Shown in pieces: positions 10,885-22,431 of a stretch of DNA of 64,000 nucleotides. Numbering within the stretch: the first letter of the stretch is position 1; each line of letters starts with the position of its first letter. The stretch comes from Cylindrobasidium torrendii FP15055 ss-10. Lineage: Eukaryota; Basidiomycota; Agaricomycetes; Agaricales; Physalacriaceae. The stretch is taken from contig KN880432.1 of assembly GCA_000934385.1 (NCBI GenBank), forward strand, positions 62,001 through 126,000, read 5' to 3'. A program made the position numbers and the translations under genes. The notes below the pieces were generated by a model. That model made no database searches. It was not told where the DNA came from and saw only the letters and a list, made by a program, of their open reading frames with translations.

Positions 10885-11357
10885 GGCGATGCCAGGAAAT
10901 CCAAGAGGGAGAGGTGAAAGAGGAAGACAAGAGCGCTCAATATATAGTATAGATGCAGACAAGCGGTACCCGTGCCCCAGCGTTTGGAGACCCAACGAAA
11001 AGCAGAGCGCACGCTACATGTGATTGGCGACGTCGAATAATCATTTACGGCGCGGAGGGTAAACCGAGTGCACATTAGTCCAATGCGGCAAAAGTGGCCT
11101 CTACGAAGCACAAGTCACAGGCGAAGAAAGTATGCCGGTCGTACAGCTACAGAGACAGCCAGAATGGAAACCGACTGCAAGCTCAACTCCAAAAAGTTCA
11201 ACTGCGACGTTCGAATTCAACGATAGTGAGCCTCGAGGCAGTTCAATGACGCCGCAGTGCCGGACCGGCAGCGTTGATTGGCCGCGTGGTTGAACCGCTA
11301 GAGCTCGGATCGGTTCGGTTTAGCAAAAATCCTGCTTCTCACCCGACGACGTCCACT
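10885..11357. promoter_or_regulatory. Bidirectional promoter, alpha/beta hydrolase / IDH1
   Basis: 473 bp separate the two divergent start codons. Apart from the CCAAT element at 11275-11282 I see no motif I would name and no coding exon. Confidence 0.5.
11275..11282 (-). promoter_or_regulatory. CCAAT box (HAP-complex consensus) upstream of IDH1
   Basis: TGATTGGC on the plus strand matches the TNATTGGY consensus bound by the fungal HAP2/3/5 (CBF/NF-Y) complex, which activates respiratory genes. Seventy-five bases lie between it and the IDH1 ATG. IDH2 has the same element at the same distance in the opposite orientation. Function is inferred. Confidence 0.5.
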
Positions 11358-12827
11358 ATGTTCCGCAACGCGATTGCGGCGTCGACCCGCCCTGTTACTG
11401 CTCGTGTGCGCCATCTGCAACCATTGCCATCGTTGGCAATATACTGATTGTCAAAAGAGGACCGTCACGACTCTGTCGGCCGGCTTCCCTAAAGTTGTCC
11501 AAAGGGTAAGTGCGTCCGGAAGTCTAGACATTCTTATACTAATTTGTATTCTAGCAACCCACCAAGTACGGCGGTGTATACACTGTACGTTCTCCCCCTT
11601 CATTCCTTGTCCATTCACATATCCCGATCCCAAGGTTACTCTCATTCCCGGAGACGGAATTGGATCAGAAATCACCGACTCCGTCAAGGAGATTTTCGAG
11701 CACGTCAATGCACCCATTGAGTGGGAGCAGTACGATGTCTCTGGCATGTCCTCCTCGGGTGAGGCACTTTTCAACCAGGCCATGGAGAGTTTGAAGCGCA
11801 ACCGGGTTGGACTCAAGGGTGCGTTAACAAATGCTATCTAGTATTCATATCTCACACTCCTCTGCAGGCATTCTCTTCACCCCCATCTCCCAGTCTGGAC
11901 ACATCTCGTGGAATGTGGCCATGCGCCAGCAGCTGGACATCTACGCGTCAGTCGTACTCTGCAAGTCGCTACCCGGCGTGCCCACCCGCCACGACAACGT
12001 CGACTTTGCTATCATCCGTGAAAACACAGAGGGAGAGTACTCTGGCCTCGAGCACCAGAGCTACCCCGGCGTTGTTGAGTCCCTCAAGGTCTCCACGCGC
12101 GCCAAGGCAGAGCGCATTGCCCGCTTCGCCTTTGATTTCGCCCTCAAGAACAACCGCAAGGTGCGTTTGCACGAAACAACTCGAAAGCCAGTCTAACACA
12201 CGCTGCAGAAAGTCACCTGCGTGCACAAGGCTAACATCATGAAACTTGGCGATGGTCTCTTCCTCAATACCTTCCGACGTGTCGCAGAGGAGTACAGGTC
12301 GAGCGGGATTGCTTTCAACGACATGATTGTTGACAACACGTACGCGTCTTGGCATAGCCTCTTGCGCCCACTGACACCCCTGCCAGCTCGATGCAGCTTG
12401 TCGCCAAGCCCCAGCAATTTGATGTCATGGTCATGCCCAATCTGTACGGCGCCATTGTATCCAACATTGGTGCAGCTCTCGTTGGTGGCCCCGGTATCGT
12501 CCCCGGTTGCAACATCGGACGTGACTACGCTCTTTTCGAACCTGGCTGCCGTCACGTCGGCAAGGACATCATGGGAACCAACAAGGCTAACCCCTCCGCC
12601 ATGATTCTCAGTGCGACCATGATGTTGAGGCATCTTGGGTATGTCTATCCTTTCTGTGCGCACCGTATCATTCAATAATCTTTCCCAGCCTCGACTCTAT
12701 CGCGAACAACATCGCCTCCGCGACCTTTGAGGTACTCAACGGTGGCAAGGTGAGGACCGCCGACATGGCTGGTGGCTCCGCAACCACCTCGGACTTCACA
12801 GCGGCAGTTATCAAGGCCCTGCAATGA
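11358..12827 (+). CDS. IDH1: NAD-dependent isocitrate dehydrogenase, regulatory-type subunit, mitochondrial
   Basis: Subunit of mitochondrial NAD-IDH, which turns isocitrate into 2-oxoglutarate in the TCA cycle. The N-terminus ([16 protein letters not shown], after a first intron [12 protein letters not shown]) is a mitochondrial presequence. A 30-nt exon encodes [10 protein letters not shown]. The core follows: [141 protein letters not shown]. The phrases [17 protein letters not shown] and FEPGSRHVG-like are those of yeast IDH1 rather than IDH2, so I assign the regulatory subunit. TGA at 12825-12827. Seven to eight short introns. The partner IDH2 is 26 kb downstream on the same strand. Confidence 0.95.
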
Positions 12828-13012
12828 TGTGTGGCAAGATAGTGGATGTAGATTACTGCAATGGTTATAGCGCATATTTAGGTGACGTTCTTTTCCAATG
12901 CTCAGCCTTAGGGCACTTGTGTCCTTCGAATTTCCTGGACGGTGTATTTCTTCGTGTGGCTCTGGCAAATTCTGCAAGTAATTATTGCTAAGTGGGTATA
13001 TATGGGTCAAGG

Positions 13013-14540
13013 CTAGCCGCTGCCTTGTTCCAATACATACCACACATGCTTCGTAACATGTCCTTGGGACACAAGTTCGTGGCCGTTCGTCACAGTTGGA
13101 CCGGTTAACTGCGTGAGTGCATCCATTTCCATACCATCCTCCTCCTTTGCCTTGCAACGGTCAGGTTGAGAAGCCTGCTCTTCTTCCCCCTCTTGAGGTA
13201 GTGGTAGGGGTAGGGGCTCGCCCATACCATGCTGGATTCGTTGTGTCTTGTTCGATGGTCCTTCTTCTTGTTCTGTCTTCCTCAGATCCAAAATTGTCTG
13301 GCATTTGACTGCTGCGCGTTGTCCCCAACCACTTACATCGGGTCGAAAGTCACAATAGAGTGAGTATCCCTTTTCGTTGAGCTCGGATGGGTTATAGCTG
13401 TCCGCCAGCAGCCGCAGAGCCCCAACCACGAATGGCATTGTCTGTCGGAGTGACCGCGAGATGTAAGAAAAGGCGGCGGTGGGCAGGGCAGGTGTGCCAT
13501 TCAGAAGCGCGCGCCATTGTTGGGACTTCGTTCGATATAGTGAACTGGACATATCCTTGAGCATTAGCAATGCAGTAGACAAAAAGAATTTCCGTACATT
13601 CGACGCCCCATGAGTTGCACATACGGTTGATTACCTCCCTCAATGACCGCCTGCTTCTCTTTGTAAACCCCGAGAGAGACGCCTTTGGAGAGCGCATTCA
13701 TTTCTGTGTAGACTGACGCTGTTTTAGGTAGAAATGTTATTGAGAATCGGAATGAGTAATGATAAAATTCCTCACCGATACTCAGTGCCTCCGCTCTTTG
13801 GAAGCCTTGTCGCTCAGCAACGACTAGAGCCCACGCAGACATGATGGGTGCACGGTTGATTACGACACTTCGCCGTGCGAGGTTCTACGGATCACTGAGT
13901 TAGCTCAAAAGCTTCCAATTTAAGCATGGCAAGCCTGAGAAGAATAAAGATGATGTCTACACTTTTCACCCCCGGCCGTTATTCAAGAAATAGTCTGACT
14001 CACCTCTTCGTCGAGAATCTCTTTGAAATCAAGAGCAGCTGCAGCGGCCTCGTCATCCACAGGTGGCGCCGCGGGCAAGTATTCGTTCACAGAGTCCCCT
14101 ATGCTACGCTTTCGCTTTCTCGAGGATGGCGGGGACTGTTCTATGGTCAGTTTGTGGTATGTCTGAGAGATATGAGCCATGGGCCATCATGTATACCTCG
14201 CTGTGATGTGGAGGGCCAGAAAGACGAGCCACACCCGATAGACCATGGGCTCGAGAATCATTGGGAACTTGGGCAAAACCTGCTTTTCGAACAGCAGCGA
14301 GGACTGCTTTCCGGTCATCCTTGTCAACGACATTATTCGCCATTAGTTCAAAGTCATTGAGCGCCCCCAACTTTGAAGGTGTGCCAAACACTTTGTATCT
14401 GATCGAATGAGGATGGAACAGCGTGACCGTGTTTGAACAACTTACAACTTTCTTGTGAGCTCCATTGCTTTCTTCACTGGAATGTCGCTTTCTGTGAGCA
14501 TCTTGATATAGCTCTGAACTGGAATTTTTGATTCAGCCAT
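13013..14540 (-). CDS. Conserved fungal protein of unknown function
   Basis: I do not recognise a named domain. Start at 14540: MAESKIPVQSYIKMLTES, followed after an intron by YKVFGTPSKLGALNDFELMA, a helical N-terminal region of about 90 residues. A basic stretch (SSRKRKRSIGD, a possible nuclear localisation signal) and an acidic Ala-rich linker follow. Then comes a well-ordered block (RRSVVINRAPIMSAWALVVAERQGF, EALSI, SVYTEMNALSKGVSLGVYKEKQ, PYVQLMGRRISLYRT) and ALPTAAFSYISRSLRQTMPFVVGALRLLADSY. The charged tail ends with TGA/TAG-side stop at 13013. The central block has the feel of a conserved single-domain fungal family. About five introns. It stands 304 bp downstream of HOP1 on the same strand. 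Role unknown; possibly nuclear. Confidence 0.75.
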
Positions 14541-14844
14541 CGTAGTATGAGGTGAGCATAGTATTACGACTGGCATTACTCAGCGCATGAGTCGGGCGCG
14601 ATCGACACACACCACAGCCACCAGTCACTCAATTTATTCCCTTTTCATTGCCGGAATGTACAAGTACACAGTAATCATCATTGATTGCATCCAGCAAAAT
14701 ATTTATTTACACAAAGAAAAATGCATGTGAAACGAACGAAGACCAGAGCAAATGCGATCCGAAGCAAGTGTAATGCGAAGCGAGAGAACAATACAGCGGC
14801 AGGAGCAGGACGAGGCAAGACAACGCAAAAAGACAAGGAAAGAG
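14541..14844. other. Intergenic, 304 bp
   Basis: A+T-rich stretch between the HOP1 stop and the start of the downstream unknown gene. No feature recognised; presumably a 3' UTR and a promoter. Confidence 0.5.
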
Positions 14845-17800
14845 CTACTCTGCGAGATCGATAGGAGGCGCCATGGAGACTTTGATCCTCTTGCGAGGGC
14901 CAGTGTCGTTTCGAGTACGCTTGAGGTCACCAGCTTGAGTCTCTTCGTACTGAGTTTGCGATTCATGATGGGAGCGGCGGCGACCGAAGTCATGCTTGGT
15001 GGGGGGTCAGCGAGTGGTGCTTCGAAAGCATACGTGAAGATACCAAGTTCGTAAGACCCAAGACTTGGTTCTCCACGGTAGGGTCGGGGTTGAAGTAGTT
15101 GAGATACTCTCTGGAGTGCTTGCTAGCATAATTAAAGACGTGACGGGTTTTCTGGGCGTTTCGGCGGGTCTTCGCTGCCTTTCCACCTCTGCCTTTACCT
15201 CTGGTCTTGACGCGAGCCTCAGTAACTCCCATTGCGTCCGTTATAAGTTCTTGCTCGACGATGAAATCTTTGACAGGATAAATCATTGAAATTGGTCGAG
15301 AAATGGGGACACACTCTCTAGCTCAAGTCGCCTGAAGAGTTGCTTCCCTGCACTGACTTCGCAACCTGCAATGATGAGAACCCGGCCGGACTGTGGAAAT
15401 TGAACCTACCCATCGCCTTGGTGAACTGTGTCGGGTTTTCAGGATTATCCCGCTCGGCTATCTTGATGGCGCGTCTGTAAAGATCCTAAGGCATAGCTCC
15501 AGGAAAATAGCGTGCATCATACCGGAACATCGCTAAGTCTCTGTATTTGCCTATGATGGTGGCATAATGGTTGACCTTGATGAGCTCCCAGGAGGGATCT
15601 GCGCGGAGACGACAGTCGAAGCAAACCAAATTATCTGGGAGCCGTTCATCGGCCGTAGAGTGGTATCCACCACACCTGTATTCAATTAGCGGTCGTGGAA
15701 ATGGTCACGGCGGAATATTGAGTATCTTCACCATACGTGCAGCCATCTCTTACATCCACCTTCGCAGTAGGTGCAGCCGTCCTCGAGCTGTGGAAGTCGA
15801 TAAGGAGGTACGAATAAACTCTGCTGTACGCACCGGGATCCCACATTCACATTCCACGATGTCATCGTTTTCCTTGTTCCGCCTCTGCTTCGGAGTGTTC
15901 TCGACCTGGATGGCTTCACGCTTAGACTTCGGTGTAGGGGTTTCTATTCCAAATGAGCCAATGCTCTCCGGTGGGAGGGACGATGCAGGCAGTCGTTGAG
16001 TTTCCATATCTGCCGCCCGGTCAAAGACGAATTGCTTCGGCGTGTATCATCACATACCTAACATTTCCGTATCATCAGCGGCGTCATTGGAAAGAACAAG
16101 TTTCTGCAGCATCTGGGTGTCGATATCCTCAACTGCAGGATTCTGGGGACAGGGAGAAGACGGTTGGAAGTTAAGATGGTCTGGAAGTGAGGATGGGGCC
16201 AGAGGATACGTTGAACGGTCGGCGGGCGTTGGCGTCTGATCTACTGCCTGCGTAGCGGCTAACATATGGATGTCGCCGATGTCGTCAATCTAATGGTCTT
16301 CAGTAGACAACCATGTCACGAACGAAACCTACCGTGTCACTAAGGTACCTCGGGGTCGACTGAGTAGCTCCCCCATACACAATTTCTTCATCAACTACCA
16401 TAGCATCGGCCGGAATAACTTGGATAATTCCGTCTTTGTCACGTACTCCCAAAGGCATGAGTTCTGTGGTTATAACAGAATCATTTCCATTGTCAGGATA
16501 TGCTGGCTCAATGTCGCGGGGTTCGTCACTAGGCCAGACAACATTGCGAACCTCGGCGTCTTCTGTCTGTTTGAGGACCTGTTCCTCGCGAATAGCTGTT
16601 TCCTCCGCTGGCGTGAGAAGAGCAGGTGCTCCTCTAGTCGTGTTGGTGAAGGCATTGAATGGTGCATTTTCTAGTTCTGTTGCGGATGGAAGATAGGTTG
16701 CGACGGATGTTACTTTAACGTCGATGCTAGTGCAACTGTGAGCGTAGGAAATGAGTACACATGAGCCACGAACCCATGATGCCCAGTGTCAAGCTTCCCA
16801 ATGCTCCATTGATCTGGCCGTTCGTGAAAGTCGTGTGTCATGAAGTACCACTTATCCTTGTCAGCATCTGCGGCCTGGAAATGTGGCGGTTGATATTCGT
16901 CCGGCGTGTCATCAGTATAAAACATTTTGAAAGTCGCGAAGCGACGTTCTGAATATGAGCTGGGTGTGTTGATACCAACGTATGACCTTACTAGGCAAGA
17001 CATCCATCTGAGTCATTGAAGTGATAAGACATTTGAGAAGGTTCTGGGGGATGATAGTCAGCGACTGCCTAGATAAGAAAGCAATACCACTTGCTTTGAC
17101 ACCACGCTTAACGTCGCGGAGCGTGGGCACCTGTCCTTTGCAGACCGCTTCAGCGACTGGATCCTTCGCCTTGCGTTGTTTGGCGCTACCCTTGCCAGAA
17201 GCATCCATGGTCATGACAGGGACAGTCGCGTTTGTTCCAGGGACCTTGTAATACTATAGAGAGCGACTTGAGTCAACGAGAAGGGTTGCAGAACGATATG
17301 CGTACGTGGAAGTTGAACGTATATGCTTCAACAAGGCTATGACAGACAATATGAGCACGAGAATCGAGAGTGAAGATATAATACTTGTTGGGATCCTTGC
17401 TGTCCTATGTGGAGGTAAGATGGGACGCATATAATGTGGGAGTGTCATACCAGATAAATAGCGAAGATAAAGCTTCGGAGATACTGACGCTCAAGCGCTT
17501 CAAATACGCCAAATTCCTGACGGCGGTCAGCAGGACCTATGCAAGCAATGTACACCTACTAAGTAATTGAGCAAGCGATCCGCCTCGTCTGTGTATCCAC
17601 GCGACATAGTCTGAAGGTTTGTTAAAGGTGAACGAAGGTTTGCGTAAAGCTAGAGACCATGATCTTAAAGCCACTGATGCTTGGCTGCTTCTGGCGAAGG
17701 TCAATAGACCCAGACGAAGATGAGGCGGGCGTCTCGTCCGATGTGACAAAGTGGCCTAAGGGAATAAGAAGCGCGCTATACGCGTTTGATATCATTTACT

Positions 17801-17995
17801 TTCGGTAAAGTTGTCGTGCGGTAGAAGGTCGCTTAGAAGGGCGATTAGAGTCGTGCTATTTGGAATTGGGGGTGAAGGCGCGTACCGCATAAAGGCGATG
17901 CATCCGAGGCCCGCCTTGAGCAGCGTCTGGACGGCCGCCAGACTCTGCGCCGCCGTAACCGATTGGACCTCCGTGCGATTCCGCTGGTTCTGCAT
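14845..17995 (-). CDS. HOP1: HOP1-like meiotic HORMA-domain protein with PHD-type zinc finger
   Basis: Meiotic chromosome-axis protein, needed for double-strand break control and synapsis. Start at 17995 (MQNQRNRTEVQSVTAAQS) opens the HORMA domain: LLKAGLGCIAFMRDLLPHDNF, QPSISGFKIM, LVEAYTFNFHYYKVPGT, a long loop, NLLKCLITSMTQMDVLPS, and RRFATFKMFYTDDTPDEYQPPHF with WSIGKLDTGHH. A long charged linker follows, then a zinc finger built from ECECGIPV, CTYCEGGCKRWLHVWCGGYHS and LVCFDCRLRADPSWELI, read across introns. This C-x-C...C-x2-C...H...C...C-x2-C arrangement is the PHD-like finger known in HOP1. The basic C-terminus (RTRGKGRGGKAAKTRR and PRKRIKVSMAPPIDLAE) ends with TAG at 14845. Ten or more introns; some middle exon ends are approximate. 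Confidence 0.88.
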
Positions 17996-18697
17996 CGGCG
18001 TAGGAAAAAGAAAGAGGGAAAGAGAACGTGCAGTCACAGATTGTCACGGACGTGTCAAAATCTCGTGACCAAGTAAGCGTGCCAGATCACGATCAGTGTG
18101 GCGCGACAGCCAATTGTCTACTCTAATCCACCAGGCTACCGCCACTACCAAGCACAGCCGAATTAAAGATCTTGTGTAAAGCCGCACGATGACATGATTG
18201 TCGTGTAACCAGGATTATGGTAACAAACCTTACGGGAGTGCTATCGGATTAGCGATTGTGCTCGAGTGCAGTATATACGATCTCATGTGTTTGTAATCGC
18301 ATTCCACTGAGCTTACCCGCTCAGGTTTTGAATATTAAATATCCAATACTGATACCCTTTGAGACTTGTCTACAGCTTGCTACCTGTCGTAAACCAGAAA
18401 TGATGTATCCGTATGCCCTCAACCCTTTTTCACAGGAATTGCCGTTCCAGACACATTAACCACCCAAGCAGAAGATTCCTAAGAATGCGGTCGTCCCCAC
18501 GAGCTCACCACGACTCCCCCACGCTCCATCGATGTAAAGTGTGTGTGCCCAACACGTGTATCAAGCCCATCTTCAGTGCGCCCAAGACCCACGTATTACG
18601 CCTCATTCATCTCTGCGTCCACTCTTTCGTCCTCTACCATCACTCCTTCGTCCCTGCTCCCATCTCCTACGCTCCAACCCCGGCTCTTATCGAGCTC
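17996..18697. promoter_or_regulatory. Divergent promoter region, HOP1 / uncharacterised gene
   Basis: 702 bp between the divergent starts. The right part (about 18560-18690) is pyrimidine-rich on the plus strand, as fungal leaders often are. A TATATA lies at 18272-18277, too far from either start to assign with confidence. An open frame continues upstream of 18698 to 18413 but has no domain-like content, so I treat it as leader. Confidence 0.4.
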
Positions 18698-20255
18698 ATG
18701 TATAGCCAGTCTGGTACCAGCGGTGCGCATGTTGCCCACACTCCCGCCTCATGTACTGATGACATCAATCTCTCGCTGGCAGAGTCGGGAGTCCTTTACC
18801 TCGTCAAAGACCGCGGTGGAAAGCACCAAGTTGTACGACGCACAAAGACGCCAACAACCTCGCCGCCGTTGCATGACGACTTCGACGCCATCACCACTCA
18901 ACCACCAACGGAATGGAATAATCGCGCTTCATGGGTTCCCACAACGGCACCTATGCCATCGGACTTTGATGAAATATCATACTCTGCTTTAACGGGACCG
19001 GCCCCGTCACACAGCGGCGTCAACAGACGCGTGAGAGACTACACAACACCCTTTCAGTCCACACGACGAACACAAAGCTTCACGAGTGGTCCTTCAAGGA
19101 CAAGCTCGCGACACCCATCCCAGCTTTCGTTCTCTCAGACACCCAGACGCCAGTTGTCGCATGATGAACTCGAAATGGAATTGGTCGACTATGGAGAATT
19201 CGGGGAATATACTCGAGAGATGCAGCAGGTCTTCCCATCGTCCAGAGGTTTTGAGGTCAGCGTCAGCAAGACCAGCACGAGGCATCCACGACGTGGCGAC
19301 CTGCCGTCAAACCCTGTGCGTCGGCCTGCGAACTGGTCTGCGCGCCCCGGTCGCGGGGCACCTAAGGGCACGGTATACGACATGGTGCGAGACAAAGTAT
19401 TGGAAGATACTGGAGAGAAGACAGTGATTATATCAACCTGGAGGGAGCGGGTGGCTGAGGAGACCAAGACAGAAGATATGAGCGTGTACTACCTCTCTCC
19501 CCGGGATTACGAGTTCCAAGAAGAGGCATTCCGTGCGAGGCAAGAAGCGCAAGGGAAGGATGTTGATTCAAGTGATGGTATGTCGGTCGATGAACAAGGA
19601 AGTCCATGGTCACCAGCTGGCATCGAGGTGTGTACACGATCCTCCTGGGCGCTACCCAAGGACTCATGCCACCCAGCGCCGTCGGAACACCAGTCTTCGA
19701 CCTCGGAACGATTCGATAGCGAGCCTTCGCACCCCAGAAGGGCACCGTTCTGTCAACTCGTCCACGACACCGCGAAAGATACCATTCGCGTCGACACCTC
19801 AGAAGAAGAGGGAGGACATTGCGCGTCACGCATCTGAAAGACCTCGCACGTCCTCGCCCATGCCATCTCCCCTCGAGATCATTCGCGACCGGAGAATCTC
19901 GCGGTCTCACACGCCAGTTCGTCACCCAACCTCTTTCGGAGGTAGTTCGTCAAGCCCCAGAGAGAAGCGCCCCAGCCCACCCTTCATACCTACTCGCTCG
20001 GGGTCAACGATCAGTAGCATCAAGTCAAAGGCGACGACACATTTTCAGCACATCCTAGCGTCCTGCGACCCCCCGTTGATGCATCTATCTGATACACTGG
20101 TAGGACTAGGAATAAATAGCGAGGAACATCTCAGAGCGATGGGTCGAATGAAAGATGAGGTGAGAGACAAAGTGGTCAAAGAGGAAGCATTCCGACAAGG
20201 TGTTACCGTTATGGAATGGGCATTACTACTTGACAAGGTGCAGGCATTGAGCTAA
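18698..20255 (+). CDS. Uncharacterised low-complexity protein with conserved C-terminal helix module
   Basis: Unknown function. Start at 18698 (MYSQSGTSGAHVAHTP). One 49-nt intron (19628-19676) joins the two frames; retaining it leads to a stop at 19837. The protein of about 500 residues is mostly Ser/Thr/Pro/Arg-rich and probably disordered. Two parts look ordered: a segment around 19350-19520 (GTVYDMVRDKVLEDTGEKTVIISTWRE, then YYLSPRDYEFQEEAFRAR), and the last 70 residues (HFQHILASCDPPLMHLSDTLV, LGINSEEHLRAMGRMKDEVRD, KVVKEEAFRQGVTVMEWALLLDKV). The latter is helical and resembles tails I have seen on other agaricomycete hypothetical proteins. Divergently paired with HOP1, which hints at nothing firm about its role. 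An upstream start at 18413 is possible but less likely. Confidence 0.7.
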
Positions 20256-20875
20256 ATTCATACACCTCGCATTCGGGCATGGACATTTTTGTAGCCACAA
20301 ACGAGATGTATGAAGTTCAAACGCCAGAATTACCACTCCGGGGGAAATATGAAAGGCAGTTATCCCGAATTCCTTTGGAGAAACCGGTTTGGTTGTCGTG
20401 CCAGTGAAACAATGTCGGCGAGAAAAATATAGATGTGTTGCGAGTCGCGGTTTTTTGTGTTCCTAGATTTCCCTCGAAGCAAAGAGGAAACCCTGCTATG
20501 ATACGAACGGTGTAAATTTCCTGGAATTTCCTGGTGCGCGAATTGATCGCAGACCCAGAGGTGCTGTTGAAGATGAACCGTTACATTTGCGCAGTGCTTG
20601 GTTGGGAATTTCGAGGTCTCCCAGAACCATCGAAAGAGTGTTTGGTTAGAAGGTACTGGTCGTGGCGGTTCTTGAGAGAGGATCGCCACGTGTGTTGATA
20701 CGGCGGCTTTTACAAGCGCGCACTCACTGCCATCAAAGCGACTCCTTCTGCATGGACTGAGCCTTGTTCATAACATGAGCTAATGCTACACACACATCGA
20801 CATCTATATCTAGGATCGCAACCATACAACCAAGAACCCGAAAGAGAGTAATCTACTGAACTTTTCAATAACGAC
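20256..20875. other. Intergenic, 620 bp, convergent 3' regions
   Basis: Between the convergent uncharacterised gene and F-box-like gene. A 109-codon minus-strand open frame at 20360-20689 has no recognisable content, and I see no repeat or RNA gene. Confidence 0.5.
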
Positions 20876-21872
20876 TCATTTTTGTGCGAGCCTTGAGGTG
20901 ACGACGGCGTCGGCAACCTCCCACATATCATCCTTCGCTGCATCGGGATACCTCGGGACACCATACTCCCTGCATGTGGGCGGATTCGCATTCAGCGTGA
21001 GAAACATTGCCTCAGACTCCTTCCCCACATCCAACTCGTATTTGGAAAGCACATTCCACAGGTCCCCAGCCATGCGCACGATCCTACGATCCCTAAACCT
21101 CATAAGCGTCTCCGCGAGACGCAACGGGCATCTAATGAGCTGAAGGGCAGGGACGAGAATGAGGATACAGCGCAATGTGGGCGGCGGCGCACTCAAAAGC
21201 GACTCGACACCTTCCACACACGCCTCGTCGTCCCACTCCAGCGCTAAATGTGTAACACCTGGTAAGCACTCCAAAAGCGCTGGTAGACTTCGTGTAGGTC
21301 GGACGCATAGATGTGTAATGTGCGGTTGCTGCCGGATGGATGGTAGTGTATTTTGAAGAACGGCCAGTTCGAATTTTGCGCCGAACATGCGGAGGCGGCG
21401 GAGGGACGGGCAGTGCACGAGGACGGCGCCGAGTAGCTCGGGTAGAGTATCACTGAAGATGAAGGTCACGAGACCGCGTAATGCGGGGATGAGCAAGGGA
21501 ATGGCTGTCCTCAAGGACTCGTGTTCTTCTAGGAGCCACATCGAGGTCGTTTCTGCGCCGCAGAAGGCGAAGACCTTGAGGTTCCGAGCATAAAACTCGG
21601 AATTTCGTCGAGCTTGCACGGAGGCAACGAAGCGGAGAGCTTTATAGTAGCCATCAATAATGACTGTGTGGTACAGTAGAGGCTCAATCCTGCAGGTGTT
21701 CAAAAAATACGGAACGGAGCCTCGGGACAGCTGGCACACACCATCTTTTGAATGTACGGCACACATAGAGGAGGGCTAGTGCATCTTTGCGCTCTGTGAT
21801 TGCGACTTGTTCGAGGATGAGACGGAATATATCGACGGGACCAGCAGCGACAAGAGTGAGGATGGTAGACAT
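20876..21872 (-). CDS. F-box-like protein with leucine-rich tail
   Basis: Start at 21872: PVDIFRLILEQVAITERKDA followed by LALLYVCRTFKRW is an F-box-like helix-turn-helix pattern (P-x-E/D-I-L...V...L..VC+.W). A 54-nt intron must be removed to give FKRWIEPLLYHTVII, the W-x-E-P-x-L-Y-x-T-V ending that is very common in basidiomycete F-box families. The remaining 270 residues are leucine-rich and irregular (VFAFCGAETTSMWL, CPSLRRLRMFGAKF, ITHLCVRPTRSLPALLECLPGVTHLAL), suggesting a degenerate LRR or solenoid. The Trp-rich C-terminus ends in RLAQK. Such proteins are expanded in agaricomycetes and probably act as SCF ubiquitin-ligase substrate adaptors; the target is unknown. Total about 314 residues. 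Confidence 0.75.
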
Positions 21873-22431
21873 GGTTCAAGATGAAATTTACTGGGTGCTA
21901 CTGCAGCGCCAATGTATTTGGTCCCCACGGGTATTGAGAAAAGGTGAAGCGTTGGGGCAGAGGAGGGAGGGGTGAGGATGTAGATGGTCAATGGAGGGTT
22001 ATATGGGGGGAGACACCGGGAGAACTCGGGAGACCTGGAGTTGGTCTGGATCAGGGTGTTATAAAAAGGATAAGGGAAAGGGACCTAAGCAGCTTAAGGA
22101 GCCCGCCTGAGCGGTCGGGAGCCTTGCCCCCAAAACGGTAATTCACGTACGCGTCTTCGAAAGTGAAGCACACCTGACCGCGCCTGCTCAATGCTGTTAA
22201 TGCTCGTCAACGTCAGCTGAGCTACAGCTCCTTGGGTAGCCCTGAAATTTGGAGGGTGATGCAAGATTGCCTCGAGGGCAGCCTGGACGCATTCGGGGGA
22301 TAAACAGACTCGGGATAATACAAAGCCTGGACTATTGTAGCGTATAAGATGAGTAGAGCGGAATTTAGTATACACTGAAAGGCAGTCAGCCCATTGGTAC
22401 ACAGCGAAAGTTTATGCGGCAACACACACCG
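21873..22431. other. Intergenic, 559 bp
   Basis: Holds the promoter of the F-box-like gene and the 3' region of ATP23. A minus-strand open frame at 22094-22402 contains a helix-like stretch (SPECVQAALEAILHHPP) but I cannot assign it, and it lacks a clear start context. GC-rich around 22095-22135. No repeat seen. Confidence 0.4.

Noticed and set aside
11195..11225. GTTCGAATTC, similar to a tRNA B-box
   Set aside because: It lacks the GG before and CC after, and no A-box precedes it.
12193..12675. 160-codon minus-strand open frame opposite IDH1
   Set aside because: It overlaps the conserved IDH1 core and shows no independent motif.
18413..18697. Upstream extension of the gene at 18698
   Set aside because: The 95 extra codons are His/Pro/Ser/Cys-rich without domain likeness and look like translated leader; an upstream start is not excluded.
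20360..20689. 109-codon minus-strand open frame in the 3' spacer
   Set aside because: No motif, no partner exons, and located between two convergent genes.
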